Part shown: in pieces, positions 42,680-50,471 of the stretch
Numbering within the stretch: position 1 is the stretch's first letter
How the letters are laid out: every line of letters starts with the position of its first letter
From: Alkalicella caledoniensis
Lineage (GTDB): Bacteria > Bacillota > Proteinivoracia > Proteinivoracales > Proteinivoracaceae
DNA: 64,000 nucleotides
Assembly (NCBI RefSeq): GCF_014467015.1
Contig: NZ_CP058559.1
Coordinates: forward strand, 3,286,001-3,350,000
Direction: 5' to 3'
Position numbers and translations under genes: made by a program
The notes under the pieces: generated by a model
What the model was told of the DNA's origin: nothing
Database searches by the model: none
Seen by the model: only the letters and a program-made list of their open reading frames with translations

Positions 42680-42739
42680 AATGTTTAAAATGTTATTATT
42701 TGGGAAACATAAGTTATATTCTGATTTATTTACAGCTTT

Positions 42740-43483
42740 TTGAGAGTAGGTGTAGAAGTGTCAGTATACTGGTTTATCCCCCCCGTGCTGTGGTTAATTG
42801 TTATGGTTAGCCCAGTTACACTAAATGTGCAAGTTAAAAAAAGAGGTAAGGATGAAAGAATTGACGTGGGTGTTCGTTTATTTTGGGGCCTTATACATTT
42901 TGATTTAGATGTACCTAAGATATTATTTAGAAAAAATAGTATCCAAGCTGAAACAGAGTTAGAGCAATCCCACAAAAAGCCCTATGTTGATAAAAAGATA
43001 AAATTTCCTTTGAACTTTAAACTGTTTCTCGAAATGGTTTGTGAGCTAATTGTCAAAAAAAATGAGATCTTAAAGAAGCTAAAATTATTTCAGAAAATAA
43101 GTAAAAGAATAGTTAAGCTTGAGTACTTCAACTGGGAAACAGAGTACGGCTTAGATGACGCTGCCTTGACAGGTGTTGTATATGGATTTATTTGGCAAGG
43201 AAAATCAGCCTTACTATTTATAATGAATAAAATGATGAAATTTAAATGTAAACCAAAAATTAAACTTTTCCCTGAATTCAACAGATATGTGTTTAAAACT
43301 GAGTTAAACTGCATATTTAAGCTTAGGGTCGGTTACATTATAATTATCAGTATGTTTTTTTTAACCATGGTTTTAAAATACAAAATTTCCAAAAAACTAG
43401 GAGGTGGAAAAGGTGTCAGAGCATCCAATTCAAGGGTTAATGAAAACGGCAATGGAAAGCATCAAGGAGATGGTAGATGTTAA
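42740..43483 (+). CDS. DUF2953 family protein (YtfI type)
   Basis: This roughly 247-residue protein has an N-terminal membrane segment (about residues 9-25), a middle domain with FNWETEYGLDDAALTG near residue 133, and a second hydrophobic segment near residues 196-215. The pattern and the position directly before gerW (ytfJ) match B. subtilis YtfI. TTG 42740 has no clear SD; GTG 42758 behind GTAGGTG is an alternative. Its last 71 bases overlap the gerW gene, which starts in another frame, so the two are coupled. Function unknown; it is linked to sporulation by its partner. Confidence 0.72.
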   Translation: MRVGVEVSVYWFIPPVLWLIVMVSPVTLNVQVKKRGKDERIDVGVRLFWGLIHFDLDVPKILFRKNSIQAETELEQSHKKPYVDKKIKFPLNFKLFLEMVCELIVKKNEILKKLKLFQKISKRIVKLEYFNWETEYGLDDAALTGVVYGFIWQGKSALLFIMNKMMKFKCKPKIKLFPEFNRYVFKTELNCIFKLRVGYIIIISMFFLTMVLKYKISKKLGGGKGVRASNSRVNENGNGKHQGDGRC

Positions 43484-43868
43484 CACTGTTATAGGTGATG
43501 CAGTTGAAACACCCGATGGTAGTGTAATTATACCAGTTTCAAGAGTAGGATTTGGTTTTGCAGCCGGTGGTACTGAATTTGAAGCCCATGATCATGAGAA
43601 TGAAGAGTTACCTTTCGGTGGTGGTAGTGGTGCTGGTGTTTCTGTACAACCTGTGGGCTTTTTAGTTGTAGGTAATAATCAAGTTAGATTGCTACCAGTG
43701 AGCAACAATGCTATCTACGACAGGTTAATTGATGCAGTTCCTCAACTAATGGAAAGAGTTCAAGAAATGTTTAACGAGAAGGGCAATGGTAATGGTGGAG
43801 ATCAACAGAAACTCCAGAAAATAGAAGCACAACTTGCTCAACTACAAGCACAAGTAGGAAACCCATAA
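43413..43868 (+). CDS. gerW: GerW family sporulation protein (YtfJ)
   Basis: This 151-residue protein begins SEHPIQGLMKTAMESIKEM and has the VIGDAVETPDGSVIIPVSRVGFGFAAGG region typical of YtfJ/GerW, then a Gly-rich stretch (FGGGSGAG) and a Gln-rich C-terminal tail (QLAQLQAQ). B. subtilis GerW is needed for germination with L-alanine. I start it at GTG 43413, well spaced from GGAGGTGG; the earlier GTG at 43404 lies within that SD. It overlaps the end of the DUF2953 gene and ends in a strong terminator. Confidence 0.92.
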   Translation: MSEHPIQGLMKTAMESIKEMVDVNTVIGDAVETPDGSVIIPVSRVGFGFAAGGTEFEAHDHENEELPFGGGSGAGVSVQPVGFLVVGNNQVRLLPVSNNAIYDRLIDAVPQLMERVQEMFNEKGNGNGGDQQKLQKIEAQLAQLQAQVGNP

Positions 43869-43870
43869 AG

Positions 43871-43893
43871 AGAAGGCGAAAGCCTTCTTTTTT
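43871..43893 (+). terminator. Terminator after gerW
   Basis: AGAAGGC and GCCTTCT form a 7-bp stem with a GAAA tetraloop and a T-run. Confidence 0.9.
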
Positions 43894-43901
43894 CATTGTA
43901 A

Positions 43902-43953
43902 ATCCTTTTTCTACTTTCCGCTTTCCAACTTTCGACCTTCCACCTTTCCAACT
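43902..43953. repeat. Low-complexity pyrimidine-rich CTTTCC tract
   Basis: An irregular run of CTTTCC/ACTTTC/CCTTCC units on the plus strand (GGAAAG on the minus strand) lies between gerW and dacB. No ORF or hairpin is evident. It is of a kind often found as degenerate simple repeats between genes. Confidence 0.6.
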
Positions 43954-44032
43954 AACAACTAATGGAATTTTTACTCATATACTCCCAGTTTTAATAATAT
44001 ATTTTAAAAAAAGAAATGGGAGTAGATAAAAT

Positions 44033-45169
44033 ATGTTTAAAAAAATAAGTGTCCTTTTTATAGTGTTTATTTATTTGAGTTCTGGCAGCGTTTTTGCGTA
44101 TGATGCAAGGAGCTATATATTGATGGACCGCCAAACAAAACAGATACTTCTTGCTCACAATGCACAGGAAAAATTAGAAATGGCAAGCACCACCAAGATT
44201 ATGACTGCCCTAGTGGCCATAGAGTTAGCTGATTTAGAAAGTGAGTTTACCATACCAGATGAAGCAGCAGGTATTGAAGGAAGTTCCATATATCTTAGTG
44301 CAGGTGAAACCTTTAAAGTTATAGACTTGCTATACGGCCTAATGATAAGGTCTGGTAATGACTCAGCGGTTGCTCTAGCTATTGCTACAGCAGGAAGTGA
44401 AGCCCATTTTGTACATTTAATGAACCAAAAGGCAGAAATGATAGGGGCATATAATACTGTTTTTGCTAACCCACATGGTCTAGATGGGGCAATTCATTAT
44501 ACAACGGCCTACGACTTAGCACTTATAACCGCACATGCCATGGATAACCCCCTATTAAAGGAGATCGCATCCACAAAGTATTATAAGAGTACAACAAAGC
44601 AAGGTACTGTAAGGGAATTTCACTCAAACAATAAGTTTATACTTAACTATCCCTATGCAACAACATCTAAGACAGGATGGACTACACCAGCTGGACGATG
44701 CCTTACCTCTGCAGCTAAAAAAGACGAAATGGAAATTGTTTCCGTATTACTAAATGCCCCAAATTGGTTTAATGATGCTATGCACATGATGGATTGGGGT
44801 TTTGAAAATTTCGAAGCTGTTGAGCTAGTGGCCAAAGATGCAGTGCTAGATATTGTTGATGTGGTAAACGGGGATAAAAGAGTTGTTCCTGTGGTAGCAG
44901 GAGAAAGTTTGAATTTCCCTGTAAAAAAAGGCTCAGACCCCATAATAACAACAGAAAAACAGATACATAATACATACGCTCCTATTTCAAAGGGGGAAAA
45001 ACTAGGTGTTCTGCAGTTCTACATAGACGGTAAGATATTTTACGAAGTGGATTTACTTGCTTCTGAAGATGTAGCAAAAAAACCCTTGCCATGGTATCTA
45101 AGACTTATAAGCAAGCTAAATTTCATAGGGAATATTCCCTTAGAATCTAAGGGGTGGTATTCATGGTAA
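44033..45169 (+). CDS. dacB: D-alanyl-D-alanine carboxypeptidase DacB
   Basis: This 378-residue protein has a signal peptide (about residues 1-22) and the S11 motifs STTK near residue 52, SGN in RSGNDSA near residue 110 and KTGWT near residue 213. A C-terminal beta domain and a hydrophobic tail follow. Its location directly upstream of spmA-spmB identifies it as the sporulation enzyme DacB (PBP5*), which lowers cortex cross-linking in the developing spore. ATG 44033 follows AAATGGGAG. The stop lies inside the first codons of spmA. Confidence 0.93.
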   Translation: MFKKISVLFIVFIYLSSGSVFAYDARSYILMDRQTKQILLAHNAQEKLEMASTTKIMTALVAIELADLESEFTIPDEAAGIEGSSIYLSAGETFKVIDLLYGLMIRSGNDSAVALAIATAGSEAHFVHLMNQKAEMIGAYNTVFANPHGLDGAIHYTTAYDLALITAHAMDNPLLKEIASTKYYKSTTKQGTVREFHSNNKFILNYPYATTSKTGWTTPAGRCLTSAAKKDEMEIVSVLLNAPNWFNDAMHMMDWGFENFEAVELVAKDAVLDIVDVVNGDKRVVPVVAGESLNFPVKKGSDPIITTEKQIHNTYAPISKGEKLGVLQFYIDGKIFYEVDLLASEDVAKKPLPWYLRLISKLNFIGNIPLESKGWYSW

Positions 45170-45747
45170 ATAAACTTTGGTTTTTCTTTATAGTAGTGGG
45201 TATTGCTGTTGCAGCCATCAGTGGTGATATTCAAAGTGTTACAACTACTTTACTAGACTCTGCTGAAAAAGGGGTTACAGTGGCCTTCGGTCTAATTTCA
45301 ATCCTTACTTTTTGGTTAGGTATAATGAAACTTATTGAAAAATCGGGACTGCTAAATGTTCTAGTAAAAATAATGAAGCCCTTTGCTAAATTTTTATTCC
45401 CAGATGTTCCTGTAAATCACCCTGCCATGTCAGCTATTTTACTAAATATGAGTGCAAACCTTTTAGGCATGGGGAGTGCAGCAACACCATTGGGCCTTAA
45501 AGCTATGGAGCAATTACAAGAACTTAACCAGGACAAAAAAACAGCTTCTGATGCCATGTGTACATTTTTAGCTATAAATACCTCAAGTTTAACAATAATA
45601 CCAACCACTGTAATAGCTTTACGAATGGCTACAGGTTCAACTGACCCTACCAAAATAGTAGGAACAACCATTATAGCAACACTTTGTTCCTCAATTGTGG
45701 CTATAACAGTAGATAGATTGTTTAGAAAAGTTTATAGGGGGCGGTAA
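45163..45747 (+). CDS. spmA: Spore maturation protein A
   Basis: This 194-residue membrane protein has about five hydrophobic segments. Family stretches include VNKLWFFFIVVGI, SAEKGVTVAFGLI, MSANLLGMGSAATPLGLKAM near residue 90 and NTSSLTIIPTT near residue 127. SpmA and SpmB are nucleoside-transporter-gate-like proteins needed for spore core dehydration. I start it at ATG 45163 (SD AAGGGGTGG); GTG 45154 is a less likely upstream start. It overlaps dacB by 7 bases and is followed one base later by spmB. Confidence 0.95.
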   Translation: MVNKLWFFFIVVGIAVAAISGDIQSVTTTLLDSAEKGVTVAFGLISILTFWLGIMKLIEKSGLLNVLVKIMKPFAKFLFPDVPVNHPAMSAILLNMSANLLGMGSAATPLGLKAMEQLQELNQDKKTASDAMCTFLAINTSSLTIIPTTVIALRMATGSTDPTKIVGTTIIATLCSSIVAITVDRLFRKVYRGR

Positions 45748-45748
45748 C

Positions 45749-46279
45749 ATGGGTTTTATATCTATACTATCTCAATGGGCCATACCTGTAATGGTTTTTC
45801 TAGTTGTTCTTTACTCATATATAAAAGGTGTTGAGGTATTCGATACATTTGTTGAAGGGGCTAAGGAAGGTTTTCAAACAGCTGTAAAATTAATTCCTTT
45901 CTTAGTGGCAATGCTTGTGGCAATAGGAATATTTAGGGACTCTGGTGCTTTTGCTATAATTACAAAGCTTTTATCACCTATAACTGAAAGGGTTGGAATA
46001 CCCTCAGAAGTATTACCTTTAGCCCTTATGAGACCTATATCTGGGAGTGGTGCTTTGGCTATGACAACTGAACTAATGCAAACTTATGGACCAGATTCAA
46101 TGCTGGGTTATATAGCTTCAACACTACAAGGCAGTACAGATACAACTTTCTATATATTGACAGTTTATTTTGGTTCAATTGGTATAAGAAGAATAAGATA
46201 TGCAATGACAGTAGGGTTGATAGCAGATGCAGCTGGATTTATAGCAGCAGTTATTGTGTGTAAATTATTACTGACATAA
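45749..46279 (+). CDS. spmB: Spore maturation protein B
   Basis: This 176-residue membrane protein has four to five hydrophobic segments. Family stretches are GAKEGFQTAVKLIPFLVAML near residue 37 and ALMRPISGSGALAM near residue 92, plus DTTFYILTVYFG. It acts with SpmA in the forespore membranes. ATG 45749 follows TAGGGGGCGG. It is the last gene of dacB-spmA-spmB; a hairpin that also bounds repeat copy B follows at 46328. Confidence 0.95.
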   Translation: MGFISILSQWAIPVMVFLVVLYSYIKGVEVFDTFVEGAKEGFQTAVKLIPFLVAMLVAIGIFRDSGAFAIITKLLSPITERVGIPSEVLPLALMRPISGSGALAMTTELMQTYGPDSMLGYIASTLQGSTDTTFYILTVYFGSIGIRRIRYAMTVGLIADAAGFIAAVIVCKLLLT

Positions 46280-46327
46280 CACCTAAATGCCCACTTGAAT
46301 GGAAAAATAACCATAAACCTAACAAGG

Positions 46328-46347
46328 AGCGTCCCTTAGGGCGCTTT
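46328..46347 (+). terminator. Terminator-type hairpin after spmB
   Basis: AGCG-T-CCC and GGG-CGCT pair (one bulged T) around TTA, followed by TT only. A close copy is at 48283-48304 on the far side of the repeat/IS block. Confidence 0.6.
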
Positions 46348-46512
46348 CAGCTTGTAGACAAACCTAAGACAAAGTCATTGACCCTAGATGTGTATATTAA
46401 AAAGCAGTACAATTAATTCGAGGAGGTAGACTTAAGAGCTGAATAGCTAAACGGAAGAAGGGGCGTGAAACAGGACGTCAGACTGTGTGGCTAATCTCTA
46501 AAAACTCAAAGA

Positions 46513-48012
46513 TTAGCCGTAAATTTCCTGTCTTTTGGTGCAATATGACTTAAACATATAAAAATACAATGATAAAGTGGGTCTAAGAGCTACTAATATC
46601 CTTAGTAGTTCTTTCACACCTATAATATTTATTACTCTTTTAAAATTATAGGCTAGCAAAACTAGGGCTGTCTCTGTAGTTACAGAATCCATCCCTCTTG
46701 TTAAAAAATACCCAGCATTCATTGTCCTTTTGATGGTTCCATAAGGATGCTCAACAATCATCTGTCTTTGTAGGTATTTGTCCATATTTGCTTCTGTTCT
46801 AGCATCTATAGTATCCAAAAAATCTTGGCTAGGTGATCGATTTATTATCCTGCCTTTAGCTGCAGTGGTACATTTGCTTTTTGATTCACAGTTTTTACAG
46901 GCATCGTAGTTTCTATATTTTATTCTCTTTGGTTCTTTTGATTTGTGATTTATTCTGCGAAGTTCATGTCCTAAAGGACAAATATATAAATCTTTTTCAG
47001 GCACATAAGTAAATTTATCTCCGTAGAAATCTTTGTCTCCTGTGGCGTTAGAATACGACTGTTTTGGCAAATAGACTGTTGTTTGGTTTCTCTCACATTT
47101 CATAAGATCGTCTGCTTGGTAATAGCCTTTATCTGCTGCTACTTCGAGTTTCCTTTTTCCAAATATATCTTTAGTTTCTTCTGCAAGTGAATTTAGATTG
47201 CCTTGATCTGCGGGATTGTTTGTAACATCATATGCCACTATAATACTATGCTTAGAGTCTACAGCTGTTTGTATGTTATATGCTACAGTAACACCATTGT
47301 TTTTGTTGTCCATTAGCCTAGCATCTTCGTCAACTGTAGATATTTCATTACTTTCGCTATCCTGTAGTTTTTTTTCCAACTCTTCAAATTTAATTTTACG
47401 CTCCTTGAGTTTTTCAATTTTTTGCTGAATTTCTTCAGGTGTATACTTAAGTTTAGGTGAATCGTCTTTGTCACTGCTTTCTAACAAATCTAGATAGGAA
47501 TTAACCTTATCTTCGATATATTGTTTGTGTCTTTGTATTTTTTTCTTTGAGAAATTATTCTTCTTTGAATTATTAGCTTGAATTTTAGTCCCATCTATTG
47601 CTATGAATTCCTCGCCTAATAGTTTGAGATCCTTACACAACTTAGTAAAATCCTTGAAAACTTGTTTTAGCTGAGTTTTATTTTCTTTCCTGAAATCAGC
47701 TATTGTTTTAAAATCAGGTTTTAGTTTTTGTAATAGCCAAACCACTTCTATATTCCTGTGAGATTCTGTTTCTAGCTTTCTAGATGATCTTATGCCATTT
47801 ACATACCCATATAGATATAACTTCAATAAAACAGAGGGATGATATCCTGGTGCACCTCTGCGGTGTTCCTTTGATTTAGTGAATGCACTCATATTGACCA
47901 GTTCTACGTATTCATCAATTACTCTAACGGGATTATCCTCACCTATGTAATCTTCTATGCAGTCAGGAAACATTGTTTTTTGCTTTCTATCTGTACCTTT
48001 TATAAATGACAA
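46513..48012 (-). CDS. IS1182 family transposase
   Basis: This 499-residue DDE transposase is intact. The N-terminal region has the family block GAPGYHPSVLLKLYLYGYVNGIRSSRKLE near residue 53. DDE residues are in AIDGTKI, AADKGYY and the VEHPYGTIKRTM segment near residue 440. A coiled, charged stretch lies near residues 170-225, and a cysteine cluster (YDACKNCESKSKC) near residue 378. SD GGAGAGGGG precedes the ATG at 48012. A promoter -10 (TATAAT on the minus strand, near 48045) and an upstream hairpin are inside the element. Nothing indicates inactivation. Confidence 0.95.
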   Translation of the reverse strand: MSFIKGTDRKQKTMFPDCIEDYIGEDNPVRVIDEYVELVNMSAFTKSKEHRRGAPGYHPSVLLKLYLYGYVNGIRSSRKLETESHRNIEVVWLLQKLKPDFKTIADFRKENKTQLKQVFKDFTKLCKDLKLLGEEFIAIDGTKIQANNSKKNNFSKKKIQRHKQYIEDKVNSYLDLLESSDKDDSPKLKYTPEEIQQKIEKLKERKIKFEELEKKLQDSESNEISTVDEDARLMDNKNNGVTVAYNIQTAVDSKHSIIVAYDVTNNPADQGNLNSLAEETKDIFGKRKLEVAADKGYYQADDLMKCERNQTTVYLPKQSYSNATGDKDFYGDKFTYVPEKDLYICPLGHELRRINHKSKEPKRIKYRNYDACKNCESKSKCTTAAKGRIINRSPSQDFLDTIDARTEANMDKYLQRQMIVEHPYGTIKRTMNAGYFLTRGMDSVTTETALVLLAYNFKRVINIIGVKELLRILVALRPTLSLYFYMFKSYCTKRQEIYG

Positions 48013-48066
48013 TTTAAAATCCCCTCTCCGATATTCTATAACTTAATTATACTACAGAAAAAGGGA

Positions 48067-48090
48067 AAAGTACTGTATTTACAGTACTTT
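48067..48090 (-). terminator. Perfect hairpin upstream of the transposase gene
   Basis: AAAGTACTGTA and TACAGTACTTT form an 11-bp perfect palindrome with a 2-base gap. On the minus strand it is followed by TCCCTTTTT, so it may stop transcription entering the IS from outside. Confidence 0.55.
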
Positions 48091-48282
48091 AGAGCCATTT
48101 AGACATATATTATTCTCTAATTCTCACACAGTCTGACGTTTCGAGAGCTCCACTGAACCATGGACGGTGAATTGGAGCGGTACCCTTCTGGAGTTTAGAT
48201 AGAAGCCTTAAGTCTCGACGGAGAATTTTGTACAGCGTTTAATATGCGACATTCCTAAAAAATGACTTTGGCATCAGTCTGG

Positions 48283-48304
48283 AAGCGTCCCTTAGGGGCG
48301 CTTT
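48283..48304 (+). other. Terminator-type hairpin, second copy beside the repeat
   Basis: AAGCG-T-CCC and GGGGCGCTT pair around TTA. It is nearly the same sequence as the hairpin at 46328-46347, on the opposite side of repeat copy B. Confidence 0.6.
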
Positions 48305-48414
48305 GTTAATTACAACTAATGTCCGTAAATATGGTTGTTTCATAATTAAAACGAGCATTCTAGGGAATATTAACGAATGATATTTAAAAATTATAGCAAC
48401 AGGAGTGGTTAAAG

Positions 48415-49683
48415 ATGGTGAAAGTAGCAGTATTTGGTGGAGGATGGGCAGGCTGTGCAGCTGCCATAGAAGCTAGAAAAGCTGGAGCAGATGTAGAGTT
48501 AGTTGAACGCACAGATATGCTATTAGGAACTGGACTTGTTGGCGGCATAATGAGAAATAATGGTAGGTTTACTGTGGCAGAAGAACTTAAAGCCATGGGA
48601 GCTAACGAGCTTATAGATTTAATAGATAATAATTCTTTGCATAAAAATATCGATTTTCCTGGCCATGAACATAGTTCTTTATACAATGTTGCCATAATAG
48701 AATCAGAAGTGAGAGACCTGGTACATAAAATGGGAATAAAAACTATTTTTCAAATGCGGGGAAAAGAAGTAAGGTTAAAAGATAATAAAGTAACAGAGGT
48801 CTTACTTGATGATGGAAGTAAAATGAAAGCAGATGCATTCATTGATGCAACAGGAAGTGCTGGCCCTATTGAGAACTGTACAAAGCATGGCAATGGGTGT
48901 GTAATGTGTATATATAGATGCCCAACCTTCGGAGGTAGAATTTCTATCTCTGAAAAAGCTGGTGTGAAAGAATCCCAAGGGAAAAAGGAAGATGGCTCAA
49001 CAGGGGCCATGAGTGGATCCTGTAAGCTAATTAAAGAATCTTTAGCAAAGGACATTCAAGATAGATTGAAAAATGCAGGTGTTTGCATAGTCCCTGTACC
49101 TAAGGATCTACAAAAAAAAGATGCACTGGAACTAAAAGTATGTCAACAGTATGCCCATAAAGAATACCAGGAAAACATCATATTGCTTGATTGTGGGAAT
49201 TCAAAGATGATGACAGCATATTATCCATTATCTGTTTTGAGGAACATTCCAGGCTTTGAGAAGGCAAGATTTGCAGACCCAATATCAGCTGGGATTGGTA
49301 ACTCCATGAGGCTTATGAGCTCTGTGCCAAGGGATAATACCATGCAAGTACAAAACATTGATAATCTATACTGTGCTGGTGAAAAAGCAGGTTTTTTAGT
49401 TGGGCATACTGAAGCTATTTGTACGGGAACATTAGCTGGATATAACGCGGTAAAAAAGGTTAAGGGGGAGAAGCCCTTAGAGATAAGTCGTAATCTGGCA
49501 ATAGGTGAGGGTATAGCTTTTAATTTAGAACAAATGCAAACAGAAGAAGGCTTACAGAACAGATACACTTTTTCTGGAACCATATTATTTGAGAGAATTA
49601 AAGAGTTGGATTTGTATACTACAGACATAGGAGATATTAAAGCTAGGGTAGAAGAAAATGGTCTAACTAACATATACAAATGA
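48415..49683 (+). CDS. FAD-dependent oxidoreductase
   Basis: This 422-residue protein begins with an FAD Rossmann motif VAVFGGGWAGCAAAIEARKAG (GxGxxG variant GGGWAG) and has an acidic strand end (VELVER). A cysteine cluster, CTKHGNGCVMCIYRC near residue 155, could bind a metal or be redox active. The C-terminal part has LYCAGEKAGFLVGHTEAICTG, a second FAD-binding region as in GidA/TrmFO-like flavoproteins. The substrate is unknown. It follows the spm genes once the inserted repeat and IS are discounted, and may have belonged to that unit. ATG 48415 has a weak SD (AACAGGAGTGG). Confidence 0.82.
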   Translation: MVKVAVFGGGWAGCAAAIEARKAGADVELVERTDMLLGTGLVGGIMRNNGRFTVAEELKAMGANELIDLIDNNSLHKNIDFPGHEHSSLYNVAIIESEVRDLVHKMGIKTIFQMRGKEVRLKDNKVTEVLLDDGSKMKADAFIDATGSAGPIENCTKHGNGCVMCIYRCPTFGGRISISEKAGVKESQGKKEDGSTGAMSGSCKLIKESLAKDIQDRLKNAGVCIVPVPKDLQKKDALELKVCQQYAHKEYQENIILLDCGNSKMMTAYYPLSVLRNIPGFEKARFADPISAGIGNSMRLMSSVPRDNTMQVQNIDNLYCAGEKAGFLVGHTEAICTGTLAGYNAVKKVKGEKPLEISRNLAIGEGIAFNLEQMQTEEGLQNRYTFSGTILFERIKELDLYTTDIGDIKARVEENGLTNIYK

Positions 49684-49743
49684 ATTTGTATAGCTAATTA
49701 ATAATATATATAAAGGGAGGTGAAGTTTTAGGAGGGAGATTAA

Positions 49744-49851
49744 ATGGGAAAAGGTAATTTTAAAGTCGTCCTTATTGGAATGCTTCTCATCGTGGCTGTG
49801 TTTTTATTTAGCTGCTATCTAGGAAACATACCAATTTATAGCCTTTTTTAA
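49744..49851 (+). CDS. 35-residue membrane peptide
   Basis: ATG 49744 follows a strong SD (AGGAGGGAG); the frame runs 35 codons to TAA at 49849-49851. The product starts MGKGNFKVVLIGMLLIV and is a single transmembrane segment with a short tail (GNIPIYSLF). It lies between the FAD oxidoreductase and a hairpin. A second SD (AAAGGGAGG) with a three-codon GTG frame lies just upstream. I do not recognise it; small membrane peptides of this type occur among spore and stress genes. Confidence 0.5.
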   Translation: MGKGNFKVVLIGMLLIVAVFLFSCYLGNIPIYSLF

Positions 49852-49856
49852 ACTTA

Positions 49857-49891
49857 AAAGTGTCTTAGTGGGTTTTCCACTAAGACACTTT
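49857..49891. terminator. Hairpin between convergent genes
   Basis: AAAGTGTCTTAGTGG pairs perfectly with CCACTAAGACACTTT (15 bp) around GTTTT. T-runs are short on both sides, but its place between convergent genes suggests bidirectional termination. Confidence 0.75.
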
Positions 49892-49913
49892 GCCTTTAAA
49901 AAATAAAGTGATA

Positions 49914-50357
49914 TTACTTTTTAAGTAATATGCTCGAAAGATTTATTAGAAATCTACCATGACTAATTGACACAATATCATCAGAATGAGCTTTTAGATA
50001 AATATACTCTTCAATGTTATCGAATACTAATTTTAAGTATAGTGATTCTAAAAAGGACTCTTTAGTTAAGAAAATGTTTGTTTTACATAGCAGTTCAAGA
50101 CGAGTGGTTTTATCAATACATATTGTACTAGGATTTTGAATTTGAATTTTTCCAGGAAATTCTGCGAATGGTAATTGGATGACAGAATTTTTCCCTAAAC
50201 CACATAATCGCCAGTTAGGCTCCATATTTGTACTTACATGAAAATTATTTGAACCAAAGCTCCTGTTAACATATTGACCCCTTTCATATAATGACATCTC
50301 GAAAAAAGAGCCAATTGATAAACTCAATGGACTAGACAAGAGAAATTCACACGTCAT
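49914..50357 (-). CDS. Hypothetical protein, 147 residues
   Basis: I do not recognise this protein. It has no membrane segment, begins TCEFLLSSPLSLSIGSFFEM and is rich in beta-forming residues; NWRLCGLGKNSVIQLPF lies in the middle. ATG 50357 and TTG 50363 are both possible behind GGGGGTGG. It is a lone gene, convergent with the 35-residue peptide gene and divergent from rluB, in an otherwise plus-strand region, so it could be a recent arrival. No frameshift or repeat is seen. Confidence 0.55.
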   Translation of the reverse strand: MTCEFLLSSPLSLSIGSFFEMSLYERGQYVNRSFGSNNFHVSTNMEPNWRLCGLGKNSVIQLPFAEFPGKIQIQNPSTICIDKTTRLELLCKTNIFLTKESFLESLYLKLVFDNIEEYIYLKAHSDDIVSISHGRFLINLSSILLKK

Positions 50358-50456
50358 TTTCAAGCTACCACCCCCACTCTATTTTATCTTATTCTAAAGG
50401 TAGTGAAATGTTGACCAATAAAATTAAATAATTTAATTTTTTTAAGCTGAACTTAT

Positions 50457-50464
50457 GCTATTAT
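50457..50464 (+). promoter_or_regulatory. Extended -10 promoter candidate at the rluB start
   Basis: TGCTATTAT (TG at 50456-50457, hexamer 50459-50464) would start transcription near 50471, at the A of the rluB ATG (50472). A -35-like TTGACC at 50411 is too far for this -10 but could pair with a weak TAATTT at 50434. Confidence 0.4.
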
Positions 50465-50471
50465 ACTTAAT

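Larger units (their letters stand above)
46475..48139 (-). mobile_element. IS1182-family insertion sequence
   Basis: The terminal inverted repeats are ACGTCAGACTGTGTG (46475-46489) and its exact reverse complement (48125-48139), with weaker similarity continuing inward. The element is about 1.66 kb and has one transposase gene on the minus strand that is intact. No clear direct target duplication is seen at the borders, so the exact ends may be off by a few bases. It is inserted in the centre of repeat copy B. Confidence 0.88.
46348..48282 (-). repeat. Intergenic repeat element, copy B, split by an IS1182 element
   Basis: In reverse orientation, 46348 to about 46424 matches the right block of copy A (GTCTACAAGCTG end, CTAGGGTCAATGAC centre) and 48256-48282 matches its left end (CAGACTGATGCCAAAGTC). 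The centre differs from copy A and holds the IS element at about 46475-48139. Nearly identical hairpins (46328-46347 and 48283-48304) bound the whole element. Bases 48140-48255 (unique centre) contain no gene I can see. Confidence 0.78.

Noticed and set aside
44653-45234. Three minus-strand ORFs over dacB and the spmA start
   Set aside because: They mirror conserved DacB and SpmA coding sequence and lack SD sites and family features.
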